A DNA stretch of 64,000 nucleotides, taken from assembly GCA_007922225.1 (NCBI GenBank), contig ML680086.1, positions 9,179,472-9,243,471 on the forward strand, written 5' to 3'. This document shows positions 26,501 to 41,500 of the stretch, one piece after another. The DNA comes from Emydura subglobosa (Eukaryota > Chordata > Testudines > Chelidae). A model generated the notes under the pieces. That model worked only from the letters and a program-made list of their open reading frames with translations. It ran no database searches and was not told the DNA's origin. The position numbers were made by a program, and so were the translations under genes. Numbering within the stretch: position 1 is the stretch's first letter; each line of letters starts with the position of its first letter.

Positions 26501-29500
26501 AGATATGGTGGATGCTCCATCACTTGGTGTCTTTGACTCAAGACTGGATGCCTTTCTTGAAGATATGCTCTTGTTTAAGCACAAATTCTTGGGCCCAGGA
26601 AGGCTCACTTACATAGAAAGGAAGGGCAGTTCCCTACAATACTGGAGTGACTGTGTGAAATTCCATGGCCTGCGTTTTACAGAAGGTCAAAGTAGATGGT
26701 AATTGCCCCTTTTGGCTCAAAGTCTGAGTGTGTGCACTCACAAAACCCTGCAAGGTAGGTAGTACAATTGCTCGGTCTCTTACACCCATGCACACACAGG
26801 CCTGACTCCCTTCACTTACGTCAGTATAAATGAGAGCAACTCCACAGAAGTCAATGGAGTGACACCAGTGTATGATGCGATATGACTCAGGCCCACTGTT
26901 GTTCTAGCTAGTGCTTTGGCTTTCCACCCAACACTCAGAATAAGCAAAGAACACAGCCTCTGCAGTTCTGGGATCTGGCTTTCCAAAACTAAGCACTTAA
27001 CATATCGAGAGGCTGCCATCTCAGGCAGAACTGTTAGCAGATGAAGCATAGGAGCAGGAGAGCTAATGCATTCACATGCAGGGCACGTTCACATAGGGCA
27101 AAAATAGCCTGAAGGGCACATGCAAGTCAGGGTTTGCACTTACACGCAACGAAGCATGCATAAGCATCATCTCATCTGCCTAAAATGTGCAAATTCCCTC
27201 CTGTGCGTGCTAGGTGCCCCTTTGAAAATGTGACCCATCATTTTAAGTCCCACCCCCTACACCAAGCAATAGCTACATTCCAAAAGATAAAGAGCCTGAT
27301 TCATCTGCGTTACTCCAGTAGTTCCACTGGAATCACTTCGCCACTGACTTGCACCAGCTGAGGATCTAGCCCAATGGATAAAATGGAGCAACTGCTACCC
27401 AGGCAAAAGGAGTGTGAAAGATATGCAAAGGGGAGCAGGCATCTGAGAAACAAAGACAGAGGCCATCTCAAATTCTCAGAACAACATTCTTCCCACCTGT
27501 GCCTTTCTGGAAAAAAGGGATCAGGTGTCTTGCAGACTTACATGATTGCACATCTTAAATGTCATTTGTTCAGTCAGAACAACAAACCACTTTAAGCTTA
27601 TCTGTGAACTCAGCACTTTGCTTTTCTATACAATGTAGGCTTTAACCAGGAGCTTAACCCCACTGCCTGGCATATTTCTTTGTGCTCTCAACCCCTTGGT
27701 TTACTCACTGTCTGTGCCTGGCAGCCACTTTTTTGCTTTTCTTCAGCAACACAGTGTGGGGGGGAGAGGGGGGGTAACAAAACAAAGATCAACACAGCAT
27801 AGAGCTGTGAGCCAGTCCCCCTTCTCAGAGCACAAGCTTGGAGCTTTCCTCATGGAGATATGGAGAAAGGCCCAAGAACTTGTTGCAATCACAGAACTGT
27901 GTGATTACTCTACAAACAGCAGCTTTTCACACTCAGGCCATGGCATTTTGGGAGCACTTGCAAAATGTCTGTAACCATGGGAAGGGAATATCTTCCAGCG
28001 TCATGTGGCTGGGATTGCCACTCTCCAGCTTTTGTGCATGTGATTTATTCTTTATTGCTTCTTTTAACACAGATGACAAAGATAACAAAAAGGGCAAAGA
28101 GAAGAAAGGTATCCAACCTGGAGTAGAGTCAATATCAGATTTTAAAACAAGGTAGGTAAGACCAAGTTTCTTCATGACTAAGGGCAAAGAGTAATATAAC
28201 AAAGAGAATCTTTGAGGAGTTAAAGAGATTTGCCTGTACAATTGTGAAACAATGGTCATTTTGTAATTCAGTCCCGGTGTGGAGTTCTTTGTAAAGAAAG
28301 ATCAGACACTCATCACTAGAATTATTCCTTTTCAGAAAAAAGAGGGAGGAGAAAAAAGAAGAAAAAGGACCCAAGAAAAGCACAAAAATTAAATAAAAGA
28401 GGGTAAGAGAGGAATGATGGGGGGAGAGGGAAGAGATAAGTTGGACAGATGGGAGGGGACGATGTTCTCAGGCAGCACTACAAAACCAAAGGTTACCCGA
28501 TGGGCAATTTAATTGATTATTCTGATACTTCCGAAAATGGGGACCATACATCCATAAACTTATCTTGCTTGTTTCTACTGCAAACTGTTATTTGTTCCAT
28601 TGCCGCCAAGTCAGAGATAGTTGGGTGCACTTTGGACTTTCACCATGATAGAATTAGACATTTGGCTCTGATCAGAACTCTACCCAACCAAAATTTTTCC
28701 CCATGGATTTCAGGTTCCAAGATGGATTGGCTAGGCCTAGGATGGCATGGCCAGCCTACAGTTCCACCTTGGGGGAGAGAAAGAAATTTCCCTATTTACC
28801 TCTGTCCAAAAAAGACAGGTCACAGGGCAATCCCATAATATGTGGTGTAAATTAGCAGCTCTTTGAAACATAAAGTCATTTAGAAACTGGAACTTTTCAT
28901 CTTTTGTTCCTTTTCTTCAGTTCTCCCTTCCAGCTGTGGCACTGAAGAACCAGAAAGGGCTACAGAGAACTTTCTGAACATGGTAACCTCACTACAGCAA
29001 GTGGAAGATACCTCTGAACAGTCCAAAATGGTGACTGAATAGCTGAATGAATCATTGAGGGCAGGGTCTAAGAATCGCAGGCTATCATGACCACTTGTTT
29101 ATGTTTCAGCATGGCAAATAATAATACATGCTGATTCCGTAGTGCCTTTCATTGAGAATCCCAAAGCATTATAAAAGCATTAGTTAAGCATCACGACAGC
29201 CTTGAGATTTCATGAGTACCATCTCCCTTTTATAGATGGAGAAACTGAGGCAGAGAGAGATTAAGCCCCACATTTTCAAAAAAGCCCCCTAATTTTGTGT
29301 GCCCAACATCAGATCCTCTGGCCTGATTTTCAGAAGTGCTAAGCATTTGTACATCCCACTGAGCTCAGCTGAGGAGGCAGGTGTTCTCTGTATGTCAGGC
29401 CCTCTAGATATAAAGTTGGGCATCCAAAATTAGAGGCCACTTTTGAAAATTGGTGCATGGGTAACTTGCACAGGGACATGCAGTGAGACAATGGCAAAGT

Positions 29501-32500
29501 CCAGGGGAAAAACCAGGATTCCTGACTGCTCATGCAGTGTTCTAACCCAAAGAGAATGCTCCCTCCTCGGCAAAGCAAGCCTATACTTATCAGACTGCCA
29601 CAATCGCCCGTCTTTAGAAGTTAGTAACATATCAAAACTAAAACAGAGCAGCCAAGTACTGAACTGTGAGTGTGGACAAAGGCCTGGGGAGCATCAGCAC
29701 CTCTTGGAACAGTAACTTACATAAAAGTGTGTCAGTGATCACCAGGGAAAAGGTGGCAAAATTAACTACAGGTGTGACTCCTATTTAGCTGCTTTGAAAA
29801 GTTCAGGGAATGGGGTCTTCATGGGCAAGGACATTAGTAATAAACTATCACCTCAAGGTCCCCAATTCAAATACACCCAAAGCTGGTACTGACTGGAAAT
29901 CATTGTCATCTGATAGCTTTTTGGTGTGCAAAGAGGTAGCAGCCTCAGGACTATTACATTGATTTGGTGGCCAAATGGAGGACTGTCCTCCAAGGCCTTC
30001 TGGCCCTTTTCCTAGGACCTAAATTCACTCATAAAGGTTAATCATTCAATCCTTACAGACTAGTACTATCAAATGTAACAGGGATTAAACAAATGGAGTT
30101 CTACAGAAATTATGGTAAAAACCCTATAGAATTTAACAGAGAATTAGATCCTTTCTGTAGTTTCTTTGGGACATTTCAATAGAGGAAAGAGTAGATTTCA
30201 CTTTCCTAGATGATGGCGCCCCTTCATTGGTCCCTCATACTGCTTTAAATCAGGATTAAATCTACTGAAGTCAATGGAGTTACACACGTGCAAGTGAGAG
30301 AAAAAACTGAGCTCTAAATGTTTGTTTTTAATCACTCAGGTCAAAACTGGCGACTGCTCACCTTCAGCAGACTTCTGCATTTAAAACAGAGCAGCTAGTG
30401 GCACCATTACCTGTCCTAGTTTGCATTATGCAGTAATCCGTGTGCAGGTAAGTACAGACATAGCTCACCTCAGAAATCATCTCCTGGGTCAGGTTTCCAC
30501 TGTAGAAGGCTGAGACCCCTTCGGAGCCAACCATATCCAAAATGGTTGCTAGATCAAATCGCCTCACAAACATTCCAGGCAACAAAGGCTGACCATCTGG
30601 AAGGAAAGTATCTCTGAATTTGTCAGAGTAGTTCAGCTCCTTCAGTTCAGTAATAGCTCTGGCTGTAGGGCAAGAAAGGTAACAGCAGTATTACAGGAGG
30701 AGACCACATAGTAGGACATTCAGATCACCACGGAGACCAGCTGAAGAAGATGGCCACCAATGGTGCATTTACAGCCTGTACAGTTCTGCTCTCCGGTTTG
30801 TTAAGGTGACTGTGTGTGAGAACGAGAGAGGGCTTACCAGCCACTGCCCTCTTTGAAAAGTGACAGATAGTCATGGATCATGTGGGCAATAGGATCATCA
30901 GGTTAATGGTAGGAGATGGATTGGCTTGTGGCTATAGCATGAGATTCGGATTCACGGTCAGGATTGCATTGCTGGATCTGCCACAGATTTGCTGTATCTT
31001 CTTGGGAAAGACACATCAGTCTGCATTTTTGTGCACACTTGTGCACTCTCCCATGTTGTGCATGGAGAGTGTTTGATGCATGAACATAAAGGTAAGTGTG
31101 AGTGTGCAAGTCCCCTGCTTGGAGTTGGAACAGTAGGGCCACATGCACTGTGGCTGACACTAGGAGATCTAATTTGCTTCTTGCTGCCCCAGCCTGGCCT
31201 GTTGCATCCTACGGGCAGACTGAATGCCAGCAGGCACCACTGCCCTTCATCCACTAAGAGCTCCTCTGCTAGAGGCAGCCTATAAATGCCCTGTATCAGC
31301 ATCATCCCTGCCTGCCCTAACAGTACTCGTAAGAACGGCCCTACTGTGTCAGACCAATGGTCCATCTAGCTCAGTATCCTGTCTTCCAACAGTGGCCAAT
31401 GACAGGTGCTTCAGAGGGAATGAACAGAACAGGTAATCATTGAGTGATCCATCCCCTGTCACCCATTCCCAGCTTCTGACAAACAGCAATCCCTGCCCAT
31501 CATGGCTAATAGTCATTGATGGACATATCCTCTATGAATGTATCTAGTTCTTTTTTGAACACCATTATAGTCTTGGCCTTCACAACATCCTCTGGCAAGG
31601 AGTTCCACAGGTTGACTGTGCATTGTGTGAAGAAATACTTCCTTTTGTTCATTTTAAACCTGCTGCCTATTAATTTAATTTGGTGACCGCTACTTCTTGT
31701 ATTATGAGAAGGAATAAATAACATTTTATTTACTTTCTCCACACCAGTCATGATTTTATAAACCTCTAATCATATCACCACTTAGCTGTCTCTTTTCCAA
31801 GCTGAAAAGTTCAAGTCTTATTAATCTCTCTTCATATGGAAGCTTTTCCATACCTCGAATCATTTTTGTGGCCCTTTTCTGTACCTTTTCCAATTCGATA
31901 TATCATTTTTAGATGGGGCAACCAGATCTGCATGCAGTACTCAAGGTGTGGGCATACCATGGATTTAAAGAGGCAATATGATATTTTCTGTCTTGTTATC
32001 TGTCCCTTTCCTAATGAGTTCCAACATTCTGTTAGCCTTTTTGGCTGCCACTGCACATTGAGTGGATGTTTTCAGAGAACTGTCCACAGTGAATCCAAGA
32101 TCTTTCTTGAGTGGTAACAGCTAATTTAGATCCCATCATTTTATATGTATAGTTGGGATTATGTTTTCCAGTATGCATTACTTAGCGTTTATCTACATTG
32201 AATATCCATCTGCCTTTTTGTTACTCAATCACCCAGTTTTGTGAGATGCCTTTGTAATTCTTTGCACTCTGCTTTGGACTTAACTTTCTTGAGTAATTTT
32301 TTATTGTCTGCAAATTTTGCCACCTCGCTGTTTACCCCTTTTTCTGGATCATGTATGAGTATGTTGAACAGCACTGGTCCCAGTACAGACCCCTGGGGGA
32401 CACCACTATTTACCTCTCTCCATTCTGAAAACTGACCATTTATTCCTACCCTTTATTTACTATCTTTTAACCAGTTACTGATCAGAACAGGACCTTTCCT

Positions 32501-35500
32501 CTTATCCCATGACAGCTTACTTTGCTTAAGAGCCTTTGGGGAGGGACCATTGATCTGACTCAGTGTGGCCATTCTTATATTCTTAACAGAACAAGCAATC
32601 ATCAAGTGATCCATCCCCTGTTTTCCACTCCCAGCTTCTGGCAAATAGAGGCTATGGACATGCAGAGCATGGTGTCCATCCTGGCTAATAGCCATTGATG
32701 GAGCTATCCTCCATGAACTTTTCTAGTCCTTTTTTGAACCCAGCTATAGTTTTGGCCTTCACAACATCTCCTGGTAACGAGTTCCACAGGTTGACTGTGC
32801 GTTATGTGAAGAAATACTTCCTTTTGTTTGCTTTAAACCTTCTGCCTATTAATTTCATTGGGTGACCCCTAGTTCTTGTGTTATATGAAGGAGTAAATAA
32901 TATTTCCTTATGCACTTTCTCAAGATTTTGTAGACCTGTTCATATCCCCCCTTAGTCATCTCTTTTCCAAGCTGAAAAGTCCCAGTCTTTTTAATTTCTA
33001 CTTATATGGAAGCTGTTCCATACCCCTAATCATGCTCCATCCCAGCAGTTCAGTTGCAGTGTAGACATACCCAAAGAAAGCTGAAGTGAATCAGGACTCC
33101 CGCTTCAGTACACGAAAAGTCTAAAGCTAGCATAGGAGTGTCTACACTGAAAAATTATGGGATAGACGTGTTTAAATATGAGGGTGAGAAGTGCCTCAGT
33201 AACACAACAGATTAGATCAAACAGATAAATGGACTCACTTTCGCACTGCACTTGCCCACACTGCAGGATCTGACTCTAGGTTCTGTTTCTAACGAATGTT
33301 GAGCCAAAACCCAGGAGTCCACGTAGGAAAGATCCGCTCCGGATCTTTCATTCTCCACTGCTCAAGCCGGGCTCACTGTCTAACTCTAATGCAGTGCATT
33401 TCCCTGTCTGAAGAGCATTAAATTCCAGGACATTAGCTCCCATCCACGTTCCCAACACGTAAGTGCAGTCCCCTTCCTCTGTAACATATGCCAGATGAAA
33501 TACTCCCTGGCATACACCACATAGGACCCTTTGCTGCATTAATGCGCTCACCCAAGTCATGCGTGACATTGAATCCATCCTGGGCAATGCTTGCGGCGAG
33601 GCTCAAAAGTTCTGACCATGGGAGTCTGGCAAAGAAGAAAACAAAGAGAAATCTGCATTTGAAATAGAGCCTAGTAAAAGCAGAGCTGTCTTCAGAGGAC
33701 TAACACTGCAGCTAGGACAGAGGTACAGTCAGGATCTGTTTTATTGGAAGCCTCTTTGTTGTAGCAGAGCACAGAGCTGGGACACTGCTTCCCTCTCTGC
33801 AACCTTGGGAAGTCACTTAACACCGCCCCTCCATACTCCATCTGTAAAATGGAGGTAATAATACTTATCTACTGCACAGGGCTGGGTGTGAGGATTAATG
33901 AAGTGGAACTGATAAAAAAAACCCACAAAACATTGCAAGAAAATTTTTGAATGAAGTGAAAACAAATTTTTCATTTGAAAACTTTTACAGAATTTTTTGA
34001 CAAAATGAAAACCAGAAAAAAATCAGGTTTTGAAAAATGATTTTGTGTTCATTTTTAAGACACTTCCTCTCTTCATTTTCCCCCTGAAAAAGGCAGAGAG
34101 AAGGGGAGAGATCCCAAACTTTTCAATTTTCATTTCTTTGTTGAAAACCCAGAAAATTTCAACCCAGATAAAATGTTTTGTTTCAGCCAAACATTTTTTG
34201 GGGGGGAAAACAAAATCGACCTGTTCTATTAGTTAACTTAGATTTGTATCTAAGTTTGTAGTCCAGTTTTCACAGGGCTCAAGTGCCCTTAACTCCCAGT
34301 GAATTCAATGAGAGTTGAAGTGTGCTCAGTTCATCTGAAAATTGAGCCAGAGACATGTGACTGGAGGCACAGCTGTGAGAACTGCACATGAAAATCAGCC
34401 ATGTGGTGGCATGTGCAATTCTGAAAACGCCAACCAGTGTCTGTAAAGGGCACTGGGGACAAAAAGGGCTATAGAAGTGCTGCTCCTTGGAGGAAGAGAT
34501 CTGGAAAACAACATGTTCCAAGGGAAAGTGAATTAATAGCCTATCCAAGAATATCAAGAGAGATCAAGGGAGTCCTGTGCAATGGTGAGCTGGGCCAGAG
34601 CTTCAACAGCAAGATCATACGGACACGGAGTCCACCCTAGCCCTGAATCTGCTATGAACTGGTGTATTACAGCGTGAGCAGCTAACAGACTGGGTGTTTT
34701 ATCCTGCCACCCCTTTCAATACAGTACACTCTGTGCAGAGCTAAAGCATATGAAATAGTCTTACCTGCCATGTGACTGATGTGCCTTGTGCATCCCTTGT
34801 ATCATGCCTGGCACCCCCACTAGGAGACCCGGCTGGATAAAAGGAAGCAAAAAAAGGAAGAGTCAAATCGCCCTTCGGACACAGTCCCTGAGTACCAGAA
34901 AGGAGAGGCCATCACCTTCCGTACAGAAGGGTCCTAGCATGTTTTACAGAGGAAGTGACAGATGCTGAAGATGCCAGAAATTTAGATACAAGGGCTGGTG
35001 ACAACATGCTCAGGAAAAGAGTAAAACCCTTTGGGAAGAAAGTAGGGAGAATTCATCCCTGCTGTAACCCCAATGAAGTCAAGGGGGAGAACTCAGGCCC
35101 GCGACACGTAGCGTTTGCTGTTTATCTGTCATTTGGGATATTTCCAAGGGTGTGTCTACACGGCAAAAAAAAAAAAAAGCCCTCAGTCGTGAGTCTCAGT
35201 CAGAGCCCATGTCTACCGCCTCTGACTCGTGGCGTTCGCACTACGGCGCTAAAAATAACCACGTAGACATTCAAGCTCTGGCTGGAGCTTGGGCTCTGAA
35301 ATCCAACCCCCTCCCCGGGCTCCAGAGTCCGAGCCCACACGTCTACATGGCTATTTTTAGCTCCACAATGCCAACCCAAATCTGTAGAGCCAGGCTCTGT
35401 GACCTACCACCACAGGGGGGGAAGAGGAGGTTTGCCATGTAGACATACTCTTAGGGTCCTATCTCCTTGGAATCTCACTCTCTAAGGCAGACTGTTCTCA

Positions 35501-38500
35501 TTTAATTTCCCTTATCCCCAAGCATGGCTCAGTTTACTCATTTCCGGTCAGACTTGCTGGCTCAAGGGACTTCTGTGTTGCACATGAGCATTTCCCCACT
35601 AGGCCACTCCTGCTAATCTGGATTGGCTCAGTAATGCACTGATGGTTGTCCCCACGTAAGTGTTCTGTGGCCTATGCCAAACAAGCAGGTGAGTCTCCGT
35701 TCATCTGCTAGTGGACAAAAATGGCTAGTTACAAAAACCACCATGAGTACTGACAAATCAGCCCCGTCTGTTGGCCGGTCAGGAGAGTGGTCAAGGCTGG
35801 AATGGGCCCTGGAGACTGAACTCCTCAGCCCTGGAGGAAATCGCTCTGGAGTAGGAGGAGGAGCAGTGTGGGGGTAAGGAAGCTTGACCTGTGCTTGTAC
35901 CTGTTCTGTGAAGAGGGGATTTGAGTCTTCAGGACTAAAAACCAGCACCTTTTATCAGGGCTAATTTCCTCTGTGAGTAACAGGCCCTCCCCCCCCCCCC
36001 CCGCCCCTCCTGCTCACCGCACATTGCAGGGAATCGGGGTTAGTGAGGGAGGGAAGGAAAAGACATGGAAAAATTAGCACGCAACGGCCACAAAAAGAAA
36101 ATATAAATGCTCTCTCCCTCACCTTCATCTCCCAGGCCCTTCGAAGGCCCTCCTCCTGGATCCCAAAGGGGGCTGTCTCTCGGAAATCAATCACCTGACT
36201 CTCGTTCTTTCGGATGTCGTGGACCAGCATCACTCCCCCCCTGCAAAGAAAGTGCGCCTTGGGCATATAGAGCACCTTGCTCTACAAGCATTTACTGCAG
36301 CCCTGAGCCCGGGAGGAGAAGTGGGTGTTTGACCAGCACCCCACCCCCCCACCAAATCCTCTGTGCAGGACATGGAGGCACATAGTGATCTGGGGTTCTA
36401 CACCACCGTGCTTGTACAAATGGCGTCCTCTTACTTCTCTTCTGTTCCCTGCGCATTGGGTACTGTCTGCTGACTTCACTGGCACACACAAGCATTTACT
36501 CCTGGCAGGCAGGGAGAGCCAGCACAGCCAGAGGAAAGGGAGCTGTTCAGCTTTGTGCAACTTCACCTAACCTGTCATCTGATGCCAATGACAGAGTCTT
36601 TATCATCAGTGGTGGTGTATGAGGCAGAAAGAGCTCAGTCTGGGTTTCAGATCCCAGGCTCTGATTTGTAAGCTGAGTACACGCTTAACACAGGCCAAAA
36701 CCCTGGATCCAGATGCCCAGGAACTTGGGGAATGGGTGTATTTGAAATCTAAAGCAAGGCCCACATTTTGCAAATGGCCCTATTTTTATAATGGGCCAAA
36801 CCAAAGCACTGGCTCCAAACACATCAGTTCAGACACTGGGGTGTACGAAATCCAGATCTAAAAGCGGTGGCGTGACCCCACTTCTAACTTGTTCTGGAAT
36901 CCTTATTATCTCTGATGATAACTAGTTGTTTGTTAAGGATCGCTGTGAGCAGCTCTGCACAACCAAAAAAACCCCACAGATAGCTGTCACCAGTAGCATT
37001 CAAACTAAAAACACCTTCAGAATGAAAAAGGTTGAAATTTCTTTTTAAAGTGAGATTATTCATTATTGTTGATTATGACTCATAGAGTCTAGGGCCAGAA
37101 AGGACTGTTGTGCTCAGCTAGTCTGACTTCCTTCATAACACAGGCCAGAGATTTCACCAAGAGATTCCTGCGTCGATCCCTAGAACTTGGGGTTGGATTT
37201 ATGCCTATTTTAGAAAGGCAACTCATTTTGATTGAAAGAATTCACCACATCCCATGGCACATTGTGCCAATAGTTAATTATTTGTGTTGTTGTGGTGCCT
37301 AGGTCCAGTCATGGGCCAGGAGCCCATTTTGCTAGAAGCTGTACAAACAGAGGACAACAAGGCAGTCTACCTTTACTGTTTAATATGTGTGCATTTTTTC
37401 CAGTTTTTATTTGTATTAGGGCTGGGCGGGAAGTAGTTTTGCAATCCCACAAAAGTGTTTGAGATTTCCAACATTTTTCCCTTTCTGCACTGGGATGAAA
37501 CTGAGACCGTTCGATATTTTTTGAGAGAGATGAACAGACACAGAGACAGACAGCCCATCCCAGAATAGCTAATAGCCCACTGGTTAGTCTCTCTCTCTAA
37601 TTTAGACCAGAAATTCCATCCTGGACCTGAGAAATCTTCCTGACAACAGTTTCATTACAACTGAAAAGTTCTGTGGTTGATGAATTGGCATTTTCCACTG
37701 TGAATTTTTCAACAAAATGTTTTTTTAATCTGCTCTAATTTGTATGTTTCAGCCCCAGACATTGGATCTTTTAATGCCTTATGTAACAACATCAATGTAC
37801 ATGACCTAACCTGGACAGCTCCTAATCTAAGGGCCTCACCCTGCAACTCTCACTTTGATTATACTTAACAATACAACTCAACCTGGGTTAGTAAGTACTA
37901 CCCTGAGTGCCTCAGGGTGACAGAAGGGGGTCCCAATTTAAGACAAGAACAAGCAGGAGGAAGTGACAACCCAAAAGAGATTGGTTCCAATCTGGGGATT
38001 GTAATCTGCAACCCCAAATCCAAATTTGAAAGTCCCTGCAGTAGAGGGTGGATTGGGGGCATGTCAGAGGTGTGGCTGGGTTACTTTGCACTATAACTAT
38101 TCTCTGCTTCCCAGGGGTCAGTTACACTGCAGCTCGTATAGATATACCCCACCCTAGCTCTTTGCTAACTAGCTCGCTAAAATAGAAGTGAGGACATGCG
38201 GTGCAGGCTTCAGCGCTGGCTGTACATGCACGTATGTACCCCAGGGTGGAGGACAGGGGTCAGGCAGGTTTGTGCAGCCCACACTGAAGCTCACCCCATG
38301 CCAACCTCATTTCTAAGTTAGCCAGAATACCGCTAGCACAGGTTTGTCTACATGAGCTGCCATTCACACCCCAACTGCAGTGTACACGTAAAACCAATGT
38401 CCATAGGCAGCCATGGGAAGCAGAGCATAAGCTACAGCAGCCTCAGAACTGCTCTAATTTACACCAGAGAGATTTGGAGTGAAGATTCTTGCATTGGTTC

Positions 38501-41500
38501 ATCTCCATAACATGCCAATTGGAGTAGCACTAGTTCACTATTAACCTATCCAGAGACAAGGCCCTATACTGCTGCTGCTCCAGTCAATGGAAAATCTCCC
38601 ACTGACGTCAACCAGGAGCAAGAGCAGACCTTACACTTCAAAGTTCTCCACCTCTTCTCCTACCTAGCTCTGATACGCCAGCACACTGATACTGGCACAT
38701 CTCCCTCTGAATAGCTCCTTCCTCATGATTTCTACAGAGAATCCCTAGACCGCTGTGAACAAACAATGAGGGCATTTTCTTGATTATATAACCTGTCCCA
38801 ACCTTGTGCCACAGCACACACCTCAGAGGAAAAGATGTACGCTGTAATGAGCTGGGATGGACAGATCTTTATTTGTGTAGCCTCTGGGGAAGAATAAACA
38901 CAGCCCTAATTAAGCCCAGAGTAAGAGAAGCAGCAGCACAGGAGGTCTGAAGGACTGAAACTTGCGGTAGACACACACGGGCTGATTGTCAGTTACTTCA
39001 TTCACAGGTATGGAGAAGAGATGGAAGCAGTGAAGTGAAGGTGGCTTTAAGCTCACCTTATCTGTCTGCATTTCCATGTTTATACTGGGGCCTGCCTAGC
39101 CTCTGGTGTAAATTGGAGCAGCTCCAGGCCTGCTCTGTAATTTATGCTCTGCTTCCCGTTGCCGCCTGGGGACCCTGGGAAGCAGAAAACCGCCATAGTG
39201 CAGTATAATCCAACCCCACCTCTAACATGTTCCCAATGGACCCCAACTCCAGAGACCGGGAGCAGGACTGGTATCCTACACTGGCCAGGAATAAGCTCTG
39301 CCCAGGGGATATTCTTAGCAAGATGTTTCTGCCCACCTTAAGTCTTCTTCATGCTTCCAGAGTGGCACAAAGAGACCTCAGTAGAAATTAGAATCAGGCC
39401 TGAAGTGTGTGTGGTAGTTTAAAATGTAGTTGTTCACTTGATGCTTTAATCCCCAGGTAGAACACGGGAACTCTGTGCCTTGGAAGTCTTGGGTAAATTG
39501 CACATTTCCTAAATCCATTCCCAACTAGCCGAGCCATTTGTGGTTTGTTTTGTTTTTTAATCCTAAGAAGAGATTTAGTAAGAGGCTCTGGGATCACACT
39601 GGGGTTTCCACTTACAACAAAAGAGTCTCAAATCCGAGTTGATGAGACATTATCAGGTGACAGCATTTATGTAACATTCGCTGGGACTTCCTGGTGTCCT
39701 GGCAAGCGGAAGGCTCACGTCCCACTTGCATAACATCTTTTGAAACTAACACCAAAGGGAGGCGCATCTCCAGGCAGTAGGCTCAAGTCAGAGGAGGTCA
39801 CATGGAGTCCAAGGTGGTGCAGCTGGCACCTTCCTCCAATCTCCTCACGCTGCGCATTCCTGCAGTTTAGATGTCCTTACCTTCACTTTGTCCCCCCATG
39901 AGCTGAGGGAACCCCCACATAGCACATGCTGCTGCTGCACCAAGGCCACAATTTACAGGTGTAACAAATCTTATTCAGGTCCCTAAAAACACCAGGATAG
40001 ATCCTAAGGCGTGCCTGAGCTCTGCTCAGCATACCTGAGTGGGGGAACAGGGAGCACTCCAGCACCTTTTAATCTCTCCCAATCCTGGGGGCCAGATCCA
40101 CCCCCACACGTGCTGGAGCCGGCTCAGGGCTGCTGTAACTTGTGCTTGCTGGAATTGCCTTCTAGCGGGCCCTCCAACTGGTCCAAGGCCACCAGAGTGC
40201 AGCACACTCCATCCTTGCCCCGCTCCTGCAGCTGGCCCACCTCAGCAATGCAAAGCAGCCAGAAGGATGGGAGAAAGGCTCTGGCCTGCGCGCTGTCACA
40301 GTGATTTGGTGGCCCCCCTTGTCTCCCTCCCTAACAGCAGCCAGCAAGACAGTTTAGACTAAGGGCTAGATTGCACCTGTAAAGCCACTACCTGTGTTGG
40401 GGGGTGCAGTGGCAATCCCCACCCCCTCCCAGCAGGAGCTCCTAGAAGCAACATGCATGACTCAGGGGAGCGTGAGTCAGACTGGTTCTCAAGAACACTC
40501 CACACACTCACGCAGCTCTGCTGGCTGCTGCAGAAGGGGGAAGCCCTAGCCCTCCTCAGCACTAGCCTTGGGCAGTCCTTGTGTTCAGGAAGAGCGAGGA
40601 CAGATTGTGACCAGCCTCATTTGGGGGCGCAGAGAGTGGAAGGATCCTTGTAGCCTCTCCCCTACTTTCAGGGCTGCAAAGACGCTGCAGCAGAAGCCTT
40701 CCCCGTCTCAGCCAGCAGGTGCACAAAGCAGGCGAGAAGCCCTGAGTCCAATGACACTTTCTGCTCACAGTTCCTCCTGTGTCCATTCCCCGGAGCACGG
40801 AGTGCAGCACAGAGAGAAACTCCTTTCAGCTCCCTTGCAAAGCTCTGCACCACTAGCCTGACCAAACTCCTGGCCGGACGCTGGCCCCTTGCCCAGCCTC
40901 AGCGTCCTCCTGGTTAGCACCCAGCTTCAAAACAACAAAGCAGCCACACTGAGTGGGCCCTCTAAGCAGAGGGGAACCCAGCGCCCGGTTTGCACCTACC
41001 CGCCAATGCCCGACGTGTGCGGGTTGATTATTCCTGCGCACAGAGCTGCGGCGATGGCGGCGTCCACGGAGGATCCTTGCTTGTTGAGCACCTCGATGCC
41101 CAGCGTGGTGCAGCGGGCGGCATCGGTGACCACGGCGCCCTGATGGAAGATCTAGGAGAAGCAAAGCCAATGAGTTAGGATGATGGTTTGCAAGCGGGGG
41201 GGGGTACGCGAGAAAAATCCTGTAGCGGCGGACACTGCGTTTTATTTAGTAAGACTTGGCAAGCTAAGCACAGGTCTATTGTAAGCCGATCTCAGAGGGG
41301 GGACGCGGTAGACTGCGTTATTTGGAAAGGGGTACGCAGCCGAAAAACTTTGAAAACCACGGTGTTAAGGGAAAGGCAGAGCCATCTGCTGGCGGAAGGA
41401 ACATTTCCCACCCTCACATTCAAGCCCACAGCAGGCCTGGTCTGGGGCCCATGGCAAGCAAGGGCAGCAGAAGATGATTTGTGTCTGGGTGTAGTTCAAG

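Larger units (their letters stand above)
25275..30468 (-). other. GGT7: GGT7 intron 7
   Basis: It contains a MIR-like SINE followed directly by a CR1 end (26252-26725), palindromic repeats, and a CORE-like fragment at 29120-29290. ORFs at 27838-28155 and 28449-28838 look random. Confidence 0.8.
30663..33551 (-). other. GGT7: GGT7 intron 6
   Basis: About 1.7 kb consists of two minus-strand CR1 fragments with an inverted snippet between them. A MITE-like piece with GCAGTGTAGACATACCC lies at 33055-33165. Confidence 0.85.
33626..34764 (-). other. GGT7: GGT7 intron 5
   Basis: It contains a MIR core (33800-33905), an AT-rich repeat (33905-34225) and a palindromic repeat (34265-34350). Confidence 0.85.
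36241..40999 (-). other. GGT7: GGT7 intron 3
   Basis: It contains a CR1 end, a SINE-like fragment (37285-37365) and a palindromic MITE (38112-38393). The part at 40040-40860 is GC-rich with overlapping ORFs on both strands but no coding signal I trust. Confidence 0.8.
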
